Positions 8,866-17,887 are shown, numbered from the stretch's first letter. The stretch is 64,000 nucleotides of DNA from CAYPNF01 sp964411985 (GCA_964411985.1 CAYPNF010000021.1:62001-126000); one strand, 5' to 3'. Numbers and translations: made by a program. The notes: a model not told the origin generated them from the sequence alone.

Positions 8866-9337
8866 GGGTCACGATGTCATGGGGTGACCAAAGGAATATG
8901 GATGCGGGAGATCTTCGCTGTGCCATCTCATCCAGGGCTTTCCGTTCCTCGCGCTCCAACGCCCGGTCGTATTGTTCTTTCTGGTGGTCGAAGAAGGCAT
9001 CCACCGCTTCCCGTTCCTGCCGCGCAACAAACATGGCTTGCAGGGCATGCTGTACCTTTCTCTCGCAACTTCGGACGACTTCAAGACAGGCAAGGCGACG
9101 CGCTTCGACCGCCTGAAAGTAGTCGCGAGTCTGCGAAAGCAACGCGGCCGGAGCACCCTCGGTGATCGCGGCATTCCACTCCGCCCAAGCCCCTTCGAGT
9201 TCAAGTTGAGTGCTCTGCAAGGTGGATAGAGCTCGGCGCTGTTCGGTTAGCACGGCCGCATACTGCTCCATGGCCTTTTGTTCCTGCCTTTGGCGAAGCG
9301 TATGCACGACTTGGAGATTGAATCGGAAGGCTTTCAT
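8858..9337 (-). CDS. fliJ: Flagellar export chaperone FliJ
   Basis: FliJ is the coiled-coil stalk of the export ATPase complex with FliI and FliH. The 159-residue product is almost entirely helical with heptad-rich sequence and the expected N-terminal pattern FRFNLQVVHTLRQRQEQKA. Sequence conservation in FliJ is low, so placement directly after fliI and the length (about 150 residues) carry much of the weight. Its stop overlaps the motE-like start by eight bases. Confidence 0.9.
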   Translation of the reverse strand: MKAFRFNLQVVHTLRQRQEQKAMEQYAAVLTEQRRALSTLQSTQLELEGAWAEWNAAITEGAPAALLSQTRDYFQAVEARRLACLEVVRSCERKVQHALQAMFVARQEREAVDAFFDHQKEQYDRALEREERKALDEMAQRRSPASIFLWSPHDIVTHE

Positions 9338-9372
9338 AGATGATGCGTTGCGTTGGTTGATGAAGGAAGGGG

Positions 9373-10725
9373 TCAGGTTCCGGGTTCGGTCAAAATTTGT
9401 TGCAGCCGCAACCAGGACTCGCCAGCAGGCACGCCTTGCTCGACAGGCTGTCGCAAGAACTGGTTGAGCGGCTCGCGCAACCGGATGGATCGGTCAATGC
9501 CGGAGTTGCTCCCTTTGGGATAAGCTCCGATATTGATCAGGTCTTGGTTGCGTCGATAGACTGCCATGGATTCCCGGGCCGCGCCGATAGCCGACTGTTG
9601 CTCGGGGGTGGTCAAATCCCGCGTAAGGCGGCTCACGCTATCAAGCACTTCGATCGCGGGATAATGGTTCTGCGTAGCCAAATCCCGGCTCAGCACAATG
9701 TGGCCGTCCAGGATCGAGCGAACTGAATCTGCAATCGGATCGTTCATGTCGTCTGCTTCCACGAGCACGGTGAAAAGGCCTGTAATCGATCCTTCTTCAC
9801 CCGTGCCGGCACGTTCCAGCAGTTGTGGTAGCAAGGAGAATACCGAAGGCGTATAACCCCGCGTAGCAGGCGGTTCCCCCACGGCAAGCCCAATTTCACG
9901 CTGCGCCATGGCAAAACGGGTCACCGAGTCCATCATGAGTAGAACGTTTTTGCCCTGGTCTCGGAAAAATTCCGCTATGGCGACCGCCATAAATGCCCCT
10001 TTCAACCGTGCCAGGGCTGGTTCGTTGGAGGTGGCCACCACCACGACCGATTTCCTGCGCCCCGCTTCGGCCAAGTCCTTTTCCAGGAACTCCCTGACCT
10101 CGCGTCCCCGCTCTCCGATTAGCGCGATGACGTTGACATCCGCTTCCGCCTGGCTTGCCAGCATCCCTAGCAAAGTCGATTTCCCGACGCCGCTGCCCGC
10201 GAAAATCCCCAACCGCTGGCCGCGTCCGCATGGCATAAAAGTGTCCAGAGCTTTGATCCTGGTTTCGAAGACCCGTTGGATTCGTTGGCGCTTCAAGGGG
10301 TGCGGCGGGGCCATATAGATGCTGGCGTAGCGCGCAACCTCGAGCGGTCCGAGTCCATCGATGGGCTCTCCCAAGCCATTCAGAACCCGTCCCTTAAGCG
10401 CCTCCCCCAAGGGAGCCTGGAGGGGACGGCCCATGGCAACCACTTCGCTGCCGGGATGGATTCCATGCACTTCTCCCAGGGGCATTAACAGCACATGATG
10501 ATTCCGAAAACCTACCACCTCCGCAAGGGTTACGCCGTCATGCTTGGCCGACTCGATCCGACACACCTCTCCCACGGCCGCGAGGGGACCTTCCGATTCG
10601 ATGACCAACCCGATGAGTTGAACCACCCGACCACGACTCTCCACCACCTTCGCCTGGCGGGCTTTTTCGATAAAGCGGCCAAGCCGGTTCGCGGGAGCAA
10701 GGGGGGGATGGAGGGTTCGATTCAT
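9373..10725 (-). CDS. fliI: Flagellum-specific ATPase FliI
   Basis: FliI is the hexameric ATPase that energises substrate unfolding at the export gate and is related to the F1 beta subunit. The 450-residue product has the Walker A motif AGSGVGKST at about 176-184, Walker B near VLLMMDSVTRFA, and the family segment AVGEPPATRGYTPSVFSLLP. The ATG at 10725 shares its A with the fliH stop (TGATG). A GTG one codon earlier would also read in frame. The overlap suggests translational coupling to fliH, whose product binds FliI. Confidence 0.98.
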   Translation of the reverse strand: MNRTLHPPLAPANRLGRFIEKARQAKVVESRGRVVQLIGLVIESEGPLAAVGEVCRIESAKHDGVTLAEVVGFRNHHVLLMPLGEVHGIHPGSEVVAMGRPLQAPLGEALKGRVLNGLGEPIDGLGPLEVARYASIYMAPPHPLKRQRIQRVFETRIKALDTFMPCGRGQRLGIFAGSGVGKSTLLGMLASQAEADVNVIALIGERGREVREFLEKDLAEAGRRKSVVVVATSNEPALARLKGAFMAVAIAEFFRDQGKNVLLMMDSVTRFAMAQREIGLAVGEPPATRGYTPSVFSLLPQLLERAGTGEEGSITGLFTVLVEADDMNDPIADSVRSILDGHIVLSRDLATQNHYPAIEVLDSVSRLTRDLTTPEQQSAIGAARESMAVYRRNQDLINIGAYPKGSNSGIDRSIRLREPLNQFLRQPVEQGVPAGESWLRLQQILTEPGT

Positions 10726-11303
10726 CACAACATGGCACGTTTGAGCAATTCCAGCTTGGTCTCACGCCGAGCGTCAATCGCTCCAAAGCGGGTCCGAATA
10801 ACGCACCCCCCCCGACCCACATCGGCGGCAGCCTGGAACGTGACCCTTTCCATGTTACCTCCCGGAAGATCCATGGGAGCATTCGCCTTCTGGATCAAAG
10901 CCAAGTCCTCTGGATGGAGCTGAATGACATAATCGGCGGAATCCTCCAACTCCTGGCACGCCTCACGAATGACCGAGGAGAGGCTCTCCGCCGTAATGGG
11001 AAGGGAACCGACCAGTTTCTGGGCCACTTCGAAGGCAAGGGTGACGAGTTGTTGCTCCCATTGTTCGCGGAGTTGTGGCAAAACCTGCTGCAAAGCGTCC
11101 AAAACGCCATTCTGAAGCTCGAGCAACTCCGCCCGTTGACGGACCAACTGCTCGCTCAGGGCTCGTTCCCCTTCGCGCCGACCTTTCTCAAAAGCATTCT
11201 GCTCCCGCTCCTCCTGGACCCGGGCTGCAGCCTCCTGCACATCGTGCGAGCCAACCAACCGCAGGCTCACTAGAGGCTTCTGGAATGGGATCCGGTTAAG
11301 CAA
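10725..11303 (-). CDS. fliH: Flagellar assembly protein FliH
   Basis: FliH is the regulatory peripheral stalk of the FliI ATPase. The 192-residue product is helical and charged in its N-terminal half (residues 20-85). Its C-terminal domain has the family patterns VAQKLVGSLPIT and VIQLHPEDLALI, ending with IRTRFGAIDARRETKLELL, close to the YxVVSxxGxVDAxxxxQLxxL pattern of FliH/HrpE. It overlaps fliG by eight bases and fliI by one. Confidence 0.93.
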   Translation of the reverse strand: MLNRIPFQKPLVSLRLVGSHDVQEAAARVQEEREQNAFEKGRREGERALSEQLVRQRAELLELQNGVLDALQQVLPQLREQWEQQLVTLAFEVAQKLVGSLPITAESLSSVIREACQELEDSADYVIQLHPEDLALIQKANAPMDLPGGNMERVTFQAAADVGRGGCVIRTRFGAIDARRETKLELLKRAML

Positions 11304-12348
11304 GCGCCTCCTCTCGGCTGTTCACTTTGGCGCCACCCAAGTCGAGCTCGCCTTCGCTCTCCAACCTCCGCACGACTTCGATGATCCGCAACTGTGCAGC
11401 CTCGATGTCCCGCAGTTTGAGCGGGCCCATGAAACTCATTTCTTCGGCCACCGTCTCGGCAGCGCGTTTGGAAATACTGCCCAACAAAGCGGCCTTGAGC
11501 TTGTCACTGGCAGTCTTGAGCGCCACCGCCAGATCCCGCATGTCGACTTCCCGCAAGATCTTCTGCAGACTGTGCAGATCCAGCCCGCTGAGATCCTCAA
11601 AGGTGAACATCTTCTGACGGATGGCTTGCCCCAGCTCCGGATTCCTTTCCTCGAGGGAAATAAGCAGGGTTTTGCTGATGTTCTTTTCCAGGGCGTTCAA
11701 AACGTTGGCGGCGCACTTCACGCCACCGGTTTGGTTCAAGGCCCGGGTCTGCTTGTTGCCGGTCTTTTGGCTCAGGACCTCCACCACTTTTTCCACCACC
11801 TCAACGGGGGTGGGAGCGAGCGTAGCCAAACGTTCTACCACCTGCTCCCGCTGTTCAGGCCGCATCATAAAGAGAACCTGGGCCGTCTTTTCAGGAGTCA
11901 GATAGCTGCAAATCAACGCGATCGTCTGGGGTTGTTCGAGTTTCACCAGGTTGAAAAGCTGTCGCGCCTCCATGTCCGCGATCTGCTGCATGGCCGCAAC
12001 CGGCGTCCGCGTGGGAGCCACCCGGCTGATAATATCGGAGGACTTATAGAGTCCGAGGGACTTTTCTAGGACGATTTGGGTATACTCGAGACCGCCAAGG
12101 ATGGACGTGCCCGCTTCGACGGCGACGGGCGAGAACTCCTTGAGGATTTCATGCTGCAACTCCTGGCTTATCAAAGAAATCTTGGAGAGCTCCGAGGAGA
12201 CGGACTCGAGCTCGTGTTCGTCCAGGTTCTTCAGAATCTTCGCGGCAGACTCAGGCCCGAGGATCACCAGAAGTGCGGCCAACTTCTGCACCTTGGTCAT
12301 CTTAGAGATATCCGTTCCCGCCGTGTCTTTGTCAGGAGCGCCAGCCAT
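11296..12348 (-). CDS. fliG: Flagellar motor switch protein FliG
   Basis: FliG is the C-ring protein that contacts the stator and generates torque. The 350-residue product has normal length. Its N-terminal domain starts LTKVQKLAALLVILGPE-like (MTKVQKLAALLVILGPE), the middle domain holds LEQPQTIALICSYL with an EHP-like surface, and the C-terminal domain has MFTFEDLSGLDLHSLQKILREVD, where the charged torque residues lie. Three bases separate it from the fliF stop. Confidence 0.98.
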   Translation of the reverse strand: MAGAPDKDTAGTDISKMTKVQKLAALLVILGPESAAKILKNLDEHELESVSSELSKISLISQELQHEILKEFSPVAVEAGTSILGGLEYTQIVLEKSLGLYKSSDIISRVAPTRTPVAAMQQIADMEARQLFNLVKLEQPQTIALICSYLTPEKTAQVLFMMRPEQREQVVERLATLAPTPVEVVEKVVEVLSQKTGNKQTRALNQTGGVKCAANVLNALEKNISKTLLISLEERNPELGQAIRQKMFTFEDLSGLDLHSLQKILREVDMRDLAVALKTASDKLKAALLGSISKRAAETVAEEMSFMGPLKLRDIEAAQLRIIEVVRRLESEGELDLGGAKVNSREEALA

Positions 12349-12351
12349 ACG

Positions 12352-13968
12352 TTAAGATTTGTTGCCTGTGTTGCTGCGAGTGAGCCAAGCGCGCACCGCT
12401 TGGGTCATGTTCGCCGGATTCTCTTTGATCAATTGATTCAGGACTTCCACGGTCACCACGGTGCTGTCCTCGTTGCTGCGCCCCCACGGGTTGGCACTCG
12501 CATCACTCACGCCACCTGCCCAGCGGTTTCCATGGCCATTGCCGCCGCCTCCCCCATTTCCATTCAACTGTCCCAACGGAATCCCGATCGGAATCGAATC
12601 CACCGGAGTCTTTTTCATGGTCTTCCAGAATACACCAAGCACACCCAGGGCCAGGAGCGGGTAGAGAGCTTTGTTGGCTAACTCGCCCCAAAACTGCCTC
12701 TTCTCCACTTTGTCCATTTGCTGAGTCATCTCCAGCGCAGGTTGGTCGTTGAATGTAAGCTCCTCGATCGTGAGGTCGCTCTGGTTGGTGATCGCCAACG
12801 CGTTGAGTGCGATCTTCTTCAGTGAATCGAGCTCTTTCTGAGTCCGCGGCAGAGCTTTGCGGTCCTTCCCAGTTCCTTCGAACTTCGTCGCCACCGCCAA
12901 GGAAGCCGCGATCCGGGACACCGCTCCGGGAGTGGTCTTGAGCTGCTCGATGGTCTTGGAAGTCTCGTAGCGCTTCTGTTTCGTGATGCTAGAGTTCTTG
13001 TTGTTGTTGACAGCCACGTTGGGCGCATTGGTATTGCCCAGGTTAGAATTCGTCGCCGTCCCAGCCGCCAACGAAGGCGTACCGTTCACTGAGTCCGTCT
13101 TTTCTTCCCTCTGGGTGTCGTCCACGAGCACCCCTTCGGGATCGATTTTTTGCATCTCCTTGGTCAGCGCATCAAAGTTGAGCTCCACCGAAACGGCGCT
13201 GGCGAATTGATCCGCGCCGAGGATCGGGTCGAAAACATGACAAAGCTTCTTGATCAGGTACTCTTCATACTCGCGACGGACCCTGAGTTGCGTATTCGCC
13301 ATTCCAAAAGGTGTATCTGGGGACTCACTCCCCGGTCGACCTCCGCGGGGATCAACCACCACGACATCCTGAACCTGCATGCCATCCACTGCCCTGGCTA
13401 CAAGAAACTGGATCGCTTCGGCAGTGGTGCTGGATAAGCGGCCCCCGTTCTTGGTGGTCACCATCACCGACGCGGTAGGCTTGAGGTTCGAAACTAGCCG
13501 AGTCTCCGGTTTGGCGATAGAGACCCTGGCAGAGCGGATCTCCTCCAGTTCACAGATGATCTTGGAGAGCTCACCCTGCAGTGCCCGAATGTGCTTAATC
13601 TGCTGTTCCTTATCGGACTTGCCCCACCCGGGTTCATCCCAAAGATCCCACCCTTTCCCTTTGCCATTCAAGGATTTCTTGGCGAGTAGAGCCCGGACAC
13701 GGTAAAACTTGTCCGCTGGAACCATAATAACCCCGTTGCCTTGCCGATAAGGAATCTTCTCTGCGTCCAGCACAGCCATGACTTGGCTTTCCTCCACGTC
13801 CTGGAGGCTGAGAGAGGTGAAGTCTTCACGCCTCGACCAAATGACTAAGGCGATCACCCCGACAATGACTGCGAAGGACGCGAGGGAGACACTAATCTTC
13901 TGGTTGAGACCCAGCTGCTTCCATATCCCAGCGATCTGCTTGCCGATTTGAGCCAGGTTTTGGTTCAT
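12352..13968 (-). CDS. fliF: Flagellar MS-ring protein FliF
   Basis: FliF forms the MS ring in the inner membrane, the base for rod and C-ring assembly. The 538-residue product has two transmembrane helices (about 27-45 and 435-455). The ring-building motifs lie between them, including QIKHIRALQGELSKII, then SVMVTTKNG and VVVDPRG. The C-terminal FliG-binding tail is at about 505-530. A perfect AGGAGG sequence lies seven bases before the ATG, the strongest ribosome binding site in this operon, which fits a highly translated structural protein. Confidence 0.98.
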   Translation of the reverse strand: MNQNLAQIGKQIAGIWKQLGLNQKISVSLASFAVIVGVIALVIWSRREDFTSLSLQDVEESQVMAVLDAEKIPYRQGNGVIMVPADKFYRVRALLAKKSLNGKGKGWDLWDEPGWGKSDKEQQIKHIRALQGELSKIICELEEIRSARVSIAKPETRLVSNLKPTASVMVTTKNGGRLSSTTAEAIQFLVARAVDGMQVQDVVVVDPRGGRPGSESPDTPFGMANTQLRVRREYEEYLIKKLCHVFDPILGADQFASAVSVELNFDALTKEMQKIDPEGVLVDDTQREEKTDSVNGTPSLAAGTATNSNLGNTNAPNVAVNNNKNSSITKQKRYETSKTIEQLKTTPGAVSRIAASLAVATKFEGTGKDRKALPRTQKELDSLKKIALNALAITNQSDLTIEELTFNDQPALEMTQQMDKVEKRQFWGELANKALYPLLALGVLGVFWKTMKKTPVDSIPIGIPLGQLNGNGGGGGNGHGNRWAGGVSDASANPWGRSNEDSTVVTVEVLNQLIKENPANMTQAVRAWLTRSNTGNKS

Positions 13969-14118
13969 CGGGCGCCTCCTCGAATTTGCGGCGGGTAGCA
14001 GGGCCGCAGAGGAACCGGACGGCAGCGAGGAAGCCGGGGGGTGCTAAGTCGGCTGTCGGTTTTGGGTTGGATATCCATGTGGCAGGCGGCGGGTGGCGGT
14101 TGGTTGGAGAGGCGTCTG

Positions 14119-14490
14119 CTAAATCTGCATGCGCATCAGTTCCTGGTAAGATTCCAGGAGCTTGTTGCGGACTTCCACCATGAGCTGGAAGGAGACACTC
14201 GCTTCTTCCATGGCAATCATGGTCTGGTGCAAAGGAACATTTTGGCCGGACAAAAGGGCATTGACCGAATCGCGTGCTTCGATCTGCTTCAGATTCACCT
14301 CGTCCACCAACTTGCCCAACGTGTTGGAGAAGGAACCATCGGTGGATTGGGTGGCTGAAGTACTCTCCGCAGAGTGGAGGCTCTGCAGTTCCTGCTGCGG
14401 AATCAACTTCGGGCCACGGAATGCGTCTCCGGCACCCTGCATTCCCGTAGGGTCCGCCCGCATCATCCGCATGACCGAAATGGCATCCAT
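14119..14490 (-). CDS. fliE: Flagellar MS-ring/rod adaptor FliE
   Basis: FliE links the MS ring to the proximal rod. The 123-residue product has the C-terminal family pattern VNLKQIEARDSVNALLSGQ, then MIAMEEASVSFQLMVEVRNKL, ending with SYQELMRMQI, as expected for FliE. A gap of 150 bases separates it from fliF. No gene or terminator was seen in that gap, so fliF is probably cotranscribed. Confidence 0.96.
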   Translation of the reverse strand: MDAISVMRMMRADPTGMQGAGDAFRGPKLIPQQELQSLHSAESTSATQSTDGSFSNTLGKLVDEVNLKQIEARDSVNALLSGQNVPLHQTMIAMEEASVSFQLMVEVRNKLLESYQELMRMQI

Positions 14491-14508
14491 GAGAGGGTAG
14501 ACTTAGAT

Positions 14509-14925
14509 CTAAGCGCGTTTGCCAATCTGCAGGGTTTGGTTGGCCATGCTCCGCGCGTTCTTCACGACCGCCAGGTTGGCCTCGTAGGTACGGGAAGCGG
14601 CGATGTGATCCACCCATTCCTCCTGGATGTTCACATTCGGCATGGACTCCCATTTACCCGAGATGGAGTTGAAGACCTTTTCGAACGGCCTTTGATCCTT
14701 CTCGATGCGAGCGACCTGGATAGATTCGGGGACCGCTCCCATACTTCCTCCCATTTGAGACTGCAGCACATGGTCGAAATGAACCACTTGCCTTTGGTAG
14801 GGTTGGCCGTTCTGGAAGTCTTTGACGTTGGCGTTGGCAATATTCTGAGCAACCACCTCCATGCGAATGCGTTCTGCGTTCAGAGCCGAACTGGTGGACT
14901 TGATTCCTGTCAGAATGTTGATCAT
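14509..14925 (-). CDS. flgC: Flagellar basal-body rod protein FlgC
   Basis: FlgC is a proximal rod subunit. The 138-residue product has the rod signature (RIRMEVVAQNIANANV) near the N-terminus and the C-terminal helix YEANLAVVKNARSMANQTLQIG, both diagnostic for FlgC. It sits between flgB and fliE with gaps of 16 and 18 bases. Confidence 0.97.
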   Translation of the reverse strand: MINILTGIKSTSSALNAERIRMEVVAQNIANANVKDFQNGQPYQRQVVHFDHVLQSQMGGSMGAVPESIQVARIEKDQRPFEKVFNSISGKWESMPNVNIQEEWVDHIAASRTYEANLAVVKNARSMANQTLQIGKRA

Positions 14926-14941
14926 ATCGGAGTAGGTCGAG

Positions 14942-15319
14942 TTACCGGCCGGTGATCGCGAGGCGGAGTTTGAGGAGCGAAGAGGAAATCAACTGAGTCT
15001 CCAAGGAATGTTCCATGGTGTTCTGGCCGAGATTCATCAACTCATTCTCCAGCTGAACCGTGTTCCCATCCCGTTTGCTGGACACGGCCTTGGAATCCAC
15101 GGCCAACTGGGGGCGAAGACTTTGGATTTGCGAAGGATTCTTACTCGCCATCGCTTCCTTGAGCGCGGAATGGAAGTCCGGGGCAAGATCGATCCGTTTG
15201 TAGTTCGGGCGCTCCAGATTGGCGAGATTACTGGCGATCGCCTCATGCCGTATCATTGTGGCATCCAAGAGTTTCTTGGTACCTACGTAGTTGGGCTGGT
15301 TGAAAAGCGCTTCGATCAT
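14942..15319 (-). CDS. flgB: Flagellar basal-body rod protein FlgB
   Basis: FlgB is a proximal rod subunit and the first gene of this operon. The 125-residue product has the rod signature RHEAIASNLANLERPNYKR at about 28-46. Its C-terminal helix LETQLISSSLLKLRLAITGR matches the family's axial coiled coil. The ATG at 15319 lies about 15 bases downstream of the start point predicted for the sigma-54-type promoter at 15345-15360. Confidence 0.96.
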   Translation of the reverse strand: MIEALFNQPNYVGTKKLLDATMIRHEAIASNLANLERPNYKRIDLAPDFHSALKEAMASKNPSQIQSLRPQLAVDSKAVSSKRDGNTVQLENELMNLGQNTMEHSLETQLISSSLLKLRLAITGR

Positions 15320-15344
15320 ATGCCTATCACGTCAACCCTTCGCC

Positions 15345-15360
15345 AGCAGCAGGTGTGCCA
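15345..15360 (-). promoter_or_regulatory. Putative sigma-54 (RpoN) promoter of the flagellar operon
   Basis: On the minus strand the sequence reads TGGCACACCTGCTGCT. It matches the RpoN consensus TGGCACRNNNNTTGCW in all but one defined position. The essential GG (15359-15358) and GC (15347-15346) are exactly ten bases apart. The predicted start near 15334 leaves a leader of about 15 bases before flgB. RpoN control of flagellar genes is known in several phyla. A weaker TACAAT box lies just upstream, so a sigma-70 start is also possible. Confidence 0.6.
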
Positions 15361-15562
15361 TTGTAGAAAATCTTGTGAAACCTCAAGAAAACCGGAGTGT
15401 TGTATAGAATCTAGACAGGTAAATGTTTCCCTCTGCCTCCCTCCCCTAGGCAAGGATGGCCGCCGGATACCTGAAACCAGGACCATCACCCCGAGCAGGG
15501 CAGAAGCGGCCAGATTTTGGGCAACGCTGGCCAGGAATCGAAGACTTTTATTCCCCCTCCCC

Positions 15563-15590
15563 TCAAGTCGTTGTGAGATTCTGCCGATGC
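15563..15590 (+). promoter_or_regulatory. Possible sigma-28 (FliA) promoter upstream of cheA
   Basis: TCAAGTCG at 15563-15570 and GCCGATGC at 15583-15590 resemble the FliA boxes TAAAGTTT and GCCGATAA with a 12-base spacer (usual 11). The -10 box keeps GCCGAT. The expected start is near 15597, giving a leader of about 55 bases before the cheA ATG. Late chemotaxis genes are classical FliA targets, which supports the reading, but the -35 box is only 5 of 8. Confidence 0.4.
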
Positions 15591-15651
15591 TGACGAGAAG
15601 GCTTCCACGTTGAGAGTGGGAGTCGTACACCCGAGAATCCTAAGCGACTTT

Positions 15652-17853
15652 ATGTCATCCCACGAAATGACCTCTGTTCAAGCCCTTGGTGACCTGAACA
15701 GCAAACTGGCCTTGGAGTTGGTGTTCGCCGAACCCGGCAAGGATATTGGTCTTCTCCCCACGAATCATTTCGTGACCGAGATGGACGAGCTTTGCCAGGT
15801 AGGCATGGTCCCAGAACCGATCAAGGCTTCTGTCAGAACCGCCCGACAGTGGGTCGACAAGGTCTTGGACGGGGAAGGGTTGTTCACCGCAGAGATTCTC
15901 AAGGACTTGGGGAATTGGACCACTTGGATGTCAAACGCGGTAGAGGCGGCACAGCAGGATCGTCCGCTTCCCTCACTGCCTAACCCTTCTTCGGTTCCCT
16001 CCGTTGCCGCCGACAGCCCAACGGTCGCGTCGAGTGCTGGAGCGGCTCCCCACCCGGAAACAAAGGGGATTCTCCCTCTGGAGATGAACGTCGACCGGGA
16101 TCGGGACCTCCTGCTCGAATTCTGCCACGAGTCGCACGAGCACCTGCAGAACATCGAGAATGGTGTCTTGGTGCTGGAGGCAAATCCTTCAGACTCAGAC
16201 ACTCTCAATTCCATCTTCCGAGCTTACCATACTTTTAAGGGAGGCTCTGGATTCCTCAACCTGGCCCCTATTAACCGTCTGGCGCACGAACTGGAGTCCC
16301 TCCTCGATCTGGCCCGACAGGGCAAACTCGTAGTCACCCTCAATATCACCAACATCATTCTTGCTGGTGGCGACACCCTGGGCCAGTTCATCAGCTCCAT
16401 GGAAGCGCAGCTTTCTGGCAACGTTCCTATCGCTCCAATTCTTATCCCGATTGAGCCTCTGATCGAACAAATCCACGTGGCGATTCAGGAGAAGGACTTG
16501 GTACCCTCCATCGCCTCTAAAGCCCCGGCGGCGCCGACCGAGACCGCCGCTCCGGCCGCAAGCGTGAGTTTGTCTCCTGAGCCCCCTGCTGTACCCGCCT
16601 CCACCCCGGCACTCGCATCCACTCCACCGGCCGGAGCGAAGAAGCCTGAGGCTGCCGCAAAGCAGACTCAACAAGCCCTGGTGGTCAAGGTCGACACCCA
16701 GAAGTTGGATAGCCTCATGGACCTGGTTGGCGAGTTGGTCATCGCCCAGTCCCTAGTGGCGCAAGATTCGGCTTTGAAGGAGATCCGCAGCCCCGTCCTC
16801 ACTCGGAATCTGGCACAGCTGGGCCGGATTACGAACGACCTGCAGCGCAACGCCATGTCGCTGCGTCTGGTACCCATCCGGGCCACCTTCCAGAAGATGA
16901 ACCGGTTGGTCCGCGACCTGGCTAATGCCCAAGGGAAAAAGGTGGACTTACTCGTGGAAGGCGAGGAGACCGAATTGGATCGAACCATCATTGAGGAGAT
17001 TAACGATCCGCTCATCCACATGATTCGGAATTCAGTGGATCACGGAATTGAGAAGCCAGAGAAGCGAGAAGCCGCGGGAAAACCGAGCAAGGGCACCGTC
17101 TACCTCAAAGCGTATCACCAAGCAGGAGCCGTGGTCATTGAAATCCAGGACGATGGGGGAGGCTTGAACAAAGACCGCATCCTCGCCAAAGCCATCGAAC
17201 AAGGCCTGGTGAAGCAAAGCGAACAGCTTGAGGAACGAGAGATCTACCGGCTCATTTTTGCCCCCGGCTTCTCCACCGCCGAAAAGGTGACGGAAATCTC
17301 GGGACGAGGGGTCGGTATGGACGTTGTCCGCCGGAATATTGAGAAGCTGCGCGGCAAGATCGAGATTCAATCCGTGCTGGGAAAAGGATCGACCTTCTGC
17401 ATCTTCCTGCCGCTCACCTTGGCGATCATCGATGGACTCATTTTTGGGGTCGGACAGCATCGATTCATTCTCCCTACCCTCTCGGTGCGGGAATCCTTCC
17501 AACCACGCGCTGGGATGATCACCTTCGTGCAGGGACGAGGCGAGGTCGTGAACGTGCGGGGCAAGCTCTGCCCCATGCTACGCCTCCACCAATACTTGAA
17601 CGTACCCCCCAAATCAGAGGATCCAACCCAGGGCATCTTGATGGTAGTGGAAGCTGGGCACGAAACCAGGTGCGTGCTGGTTGACCATTTGCTCGGCAAG
17701 CAAGAGGTGGTCATCAAGAGTCTGGGGGAGACCTTCAAGCACAACGTGGCCTTGGCCGGGGCCACCATCTTGGGTGACGGGAAAGTAGGACTGATCCTGG
17801 ATCCAAATGCCCTCGTAAAACTCAAGTCCATGGGCCTTGCCCAAGCCACCTGA
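15652..17853 (+). CDS. cheA: Chemotaxis histidine kinase CheA
   Basis: CheA autophosphorylates in response to MCP signals and passes phosphate to CheY. From the ATG at 15652 the product is 733 residues. It has an N-terminal helical region of about 130 residues with no family I recognise, a Pro/Ala linker, and the Hpt (P1) domain with phospho-acceptor His193 in AYHTFKGGSGF. A Pro-rich linker follows, then the P3 dimerisation helices, the kinase domain (N box RNSVDHGIEKP, G1 DDGGGLN, G2 GRGVGMDVVR) and a C-terminal CheW-like P5 domain. An upstream TTG (15610) or a later ATG (15667) are alternative starts. No P2 domain is obvious. No cheW, cheB or cheR is nearby. Confidence 0.95.
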   Translation: MSSHEMTSVQALGDLNSKLALELVFAEPGKDIGLLPTNHFVTEMDELCQVGMVPEPIKASVRTARQWVDKVLDGEGLFTAEILKDLGNWTTWMSNAVEAAQQDRPLPSLPNPSSVPSVAADSPTVASSAGAAPHPETKGILPLEMNVDRDRDLLLEFCHESHEHLQNIENGVLVLEANPSDSDTLNSIFRAYHTFKGGSGFLNLAPINRLAHELESLLDLARQGKLVVTLNITNIILAGGDTLGQFISSMEAQLSGNVPIAPILIPIEPLIEQIHVAIQEKDLVPSIASKAPAAPTETAAPAASVSLSPEPPAVPASTPALASTPPAGAKKPEAAAKQTQQALVVKVDTQKLDSLMDLVGELVIAQSLVAQDSALKEIRSPVLTRNLAQLGRITNDLQRNAMSLRLVPIRATFQKMNRLVRDLANAQGKKVDLLVEGEETELDRTIIEEINDPLIHMIRNSVDHGIEKPEKREAAGKPSKGTVYLKAYHQAGAVVIEIQDDGGGLNKDRILAKAIEQGLVKQSEQLEEREIYRLIFAPGFSTAEKVTEISGRGVGMDVVRRNIEKLRGKIEIQSVLGKGSTFCIFLPLTLAIIDGLIFGVGQHRFILPTLSVRESFQPRAGMITFVQGRGEVVNVRGKLCPMLRLHQYLNVPPKSEDPTQGILMVVEAGHETRCVLVDHLLGKQEVVIKSLGETFKHNVALAGATILGDGKVGLILDPNALVKLKSMGLAQAT

Positions 17854-17887
17854 TCTCGTCATACTGAGTCGCGCTGTGGATCTTGCT

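Larger units (their letters stand above)
15320..15651. other. Divergent intergenic region between flgB and cheA
   Basis: This 332-base region separates the flagellar operon (minus) from the chemotaxis genes (plus). It contains the sigma-54-like site at 15345-15360 and the sigma-28-like site at 15563-15590. An open frame on minus at 15316-15630 has no start context, runs into flgB and has no family features, so no gene is called. Confidence 0.7.

Noticed and set aside
15316..15630. Minus-strand frame in the flgB-cheA intergenic region
   Set aside because: Runs into the flgB start, has no ribosome binding site or domain, and covers both predicted promoters.
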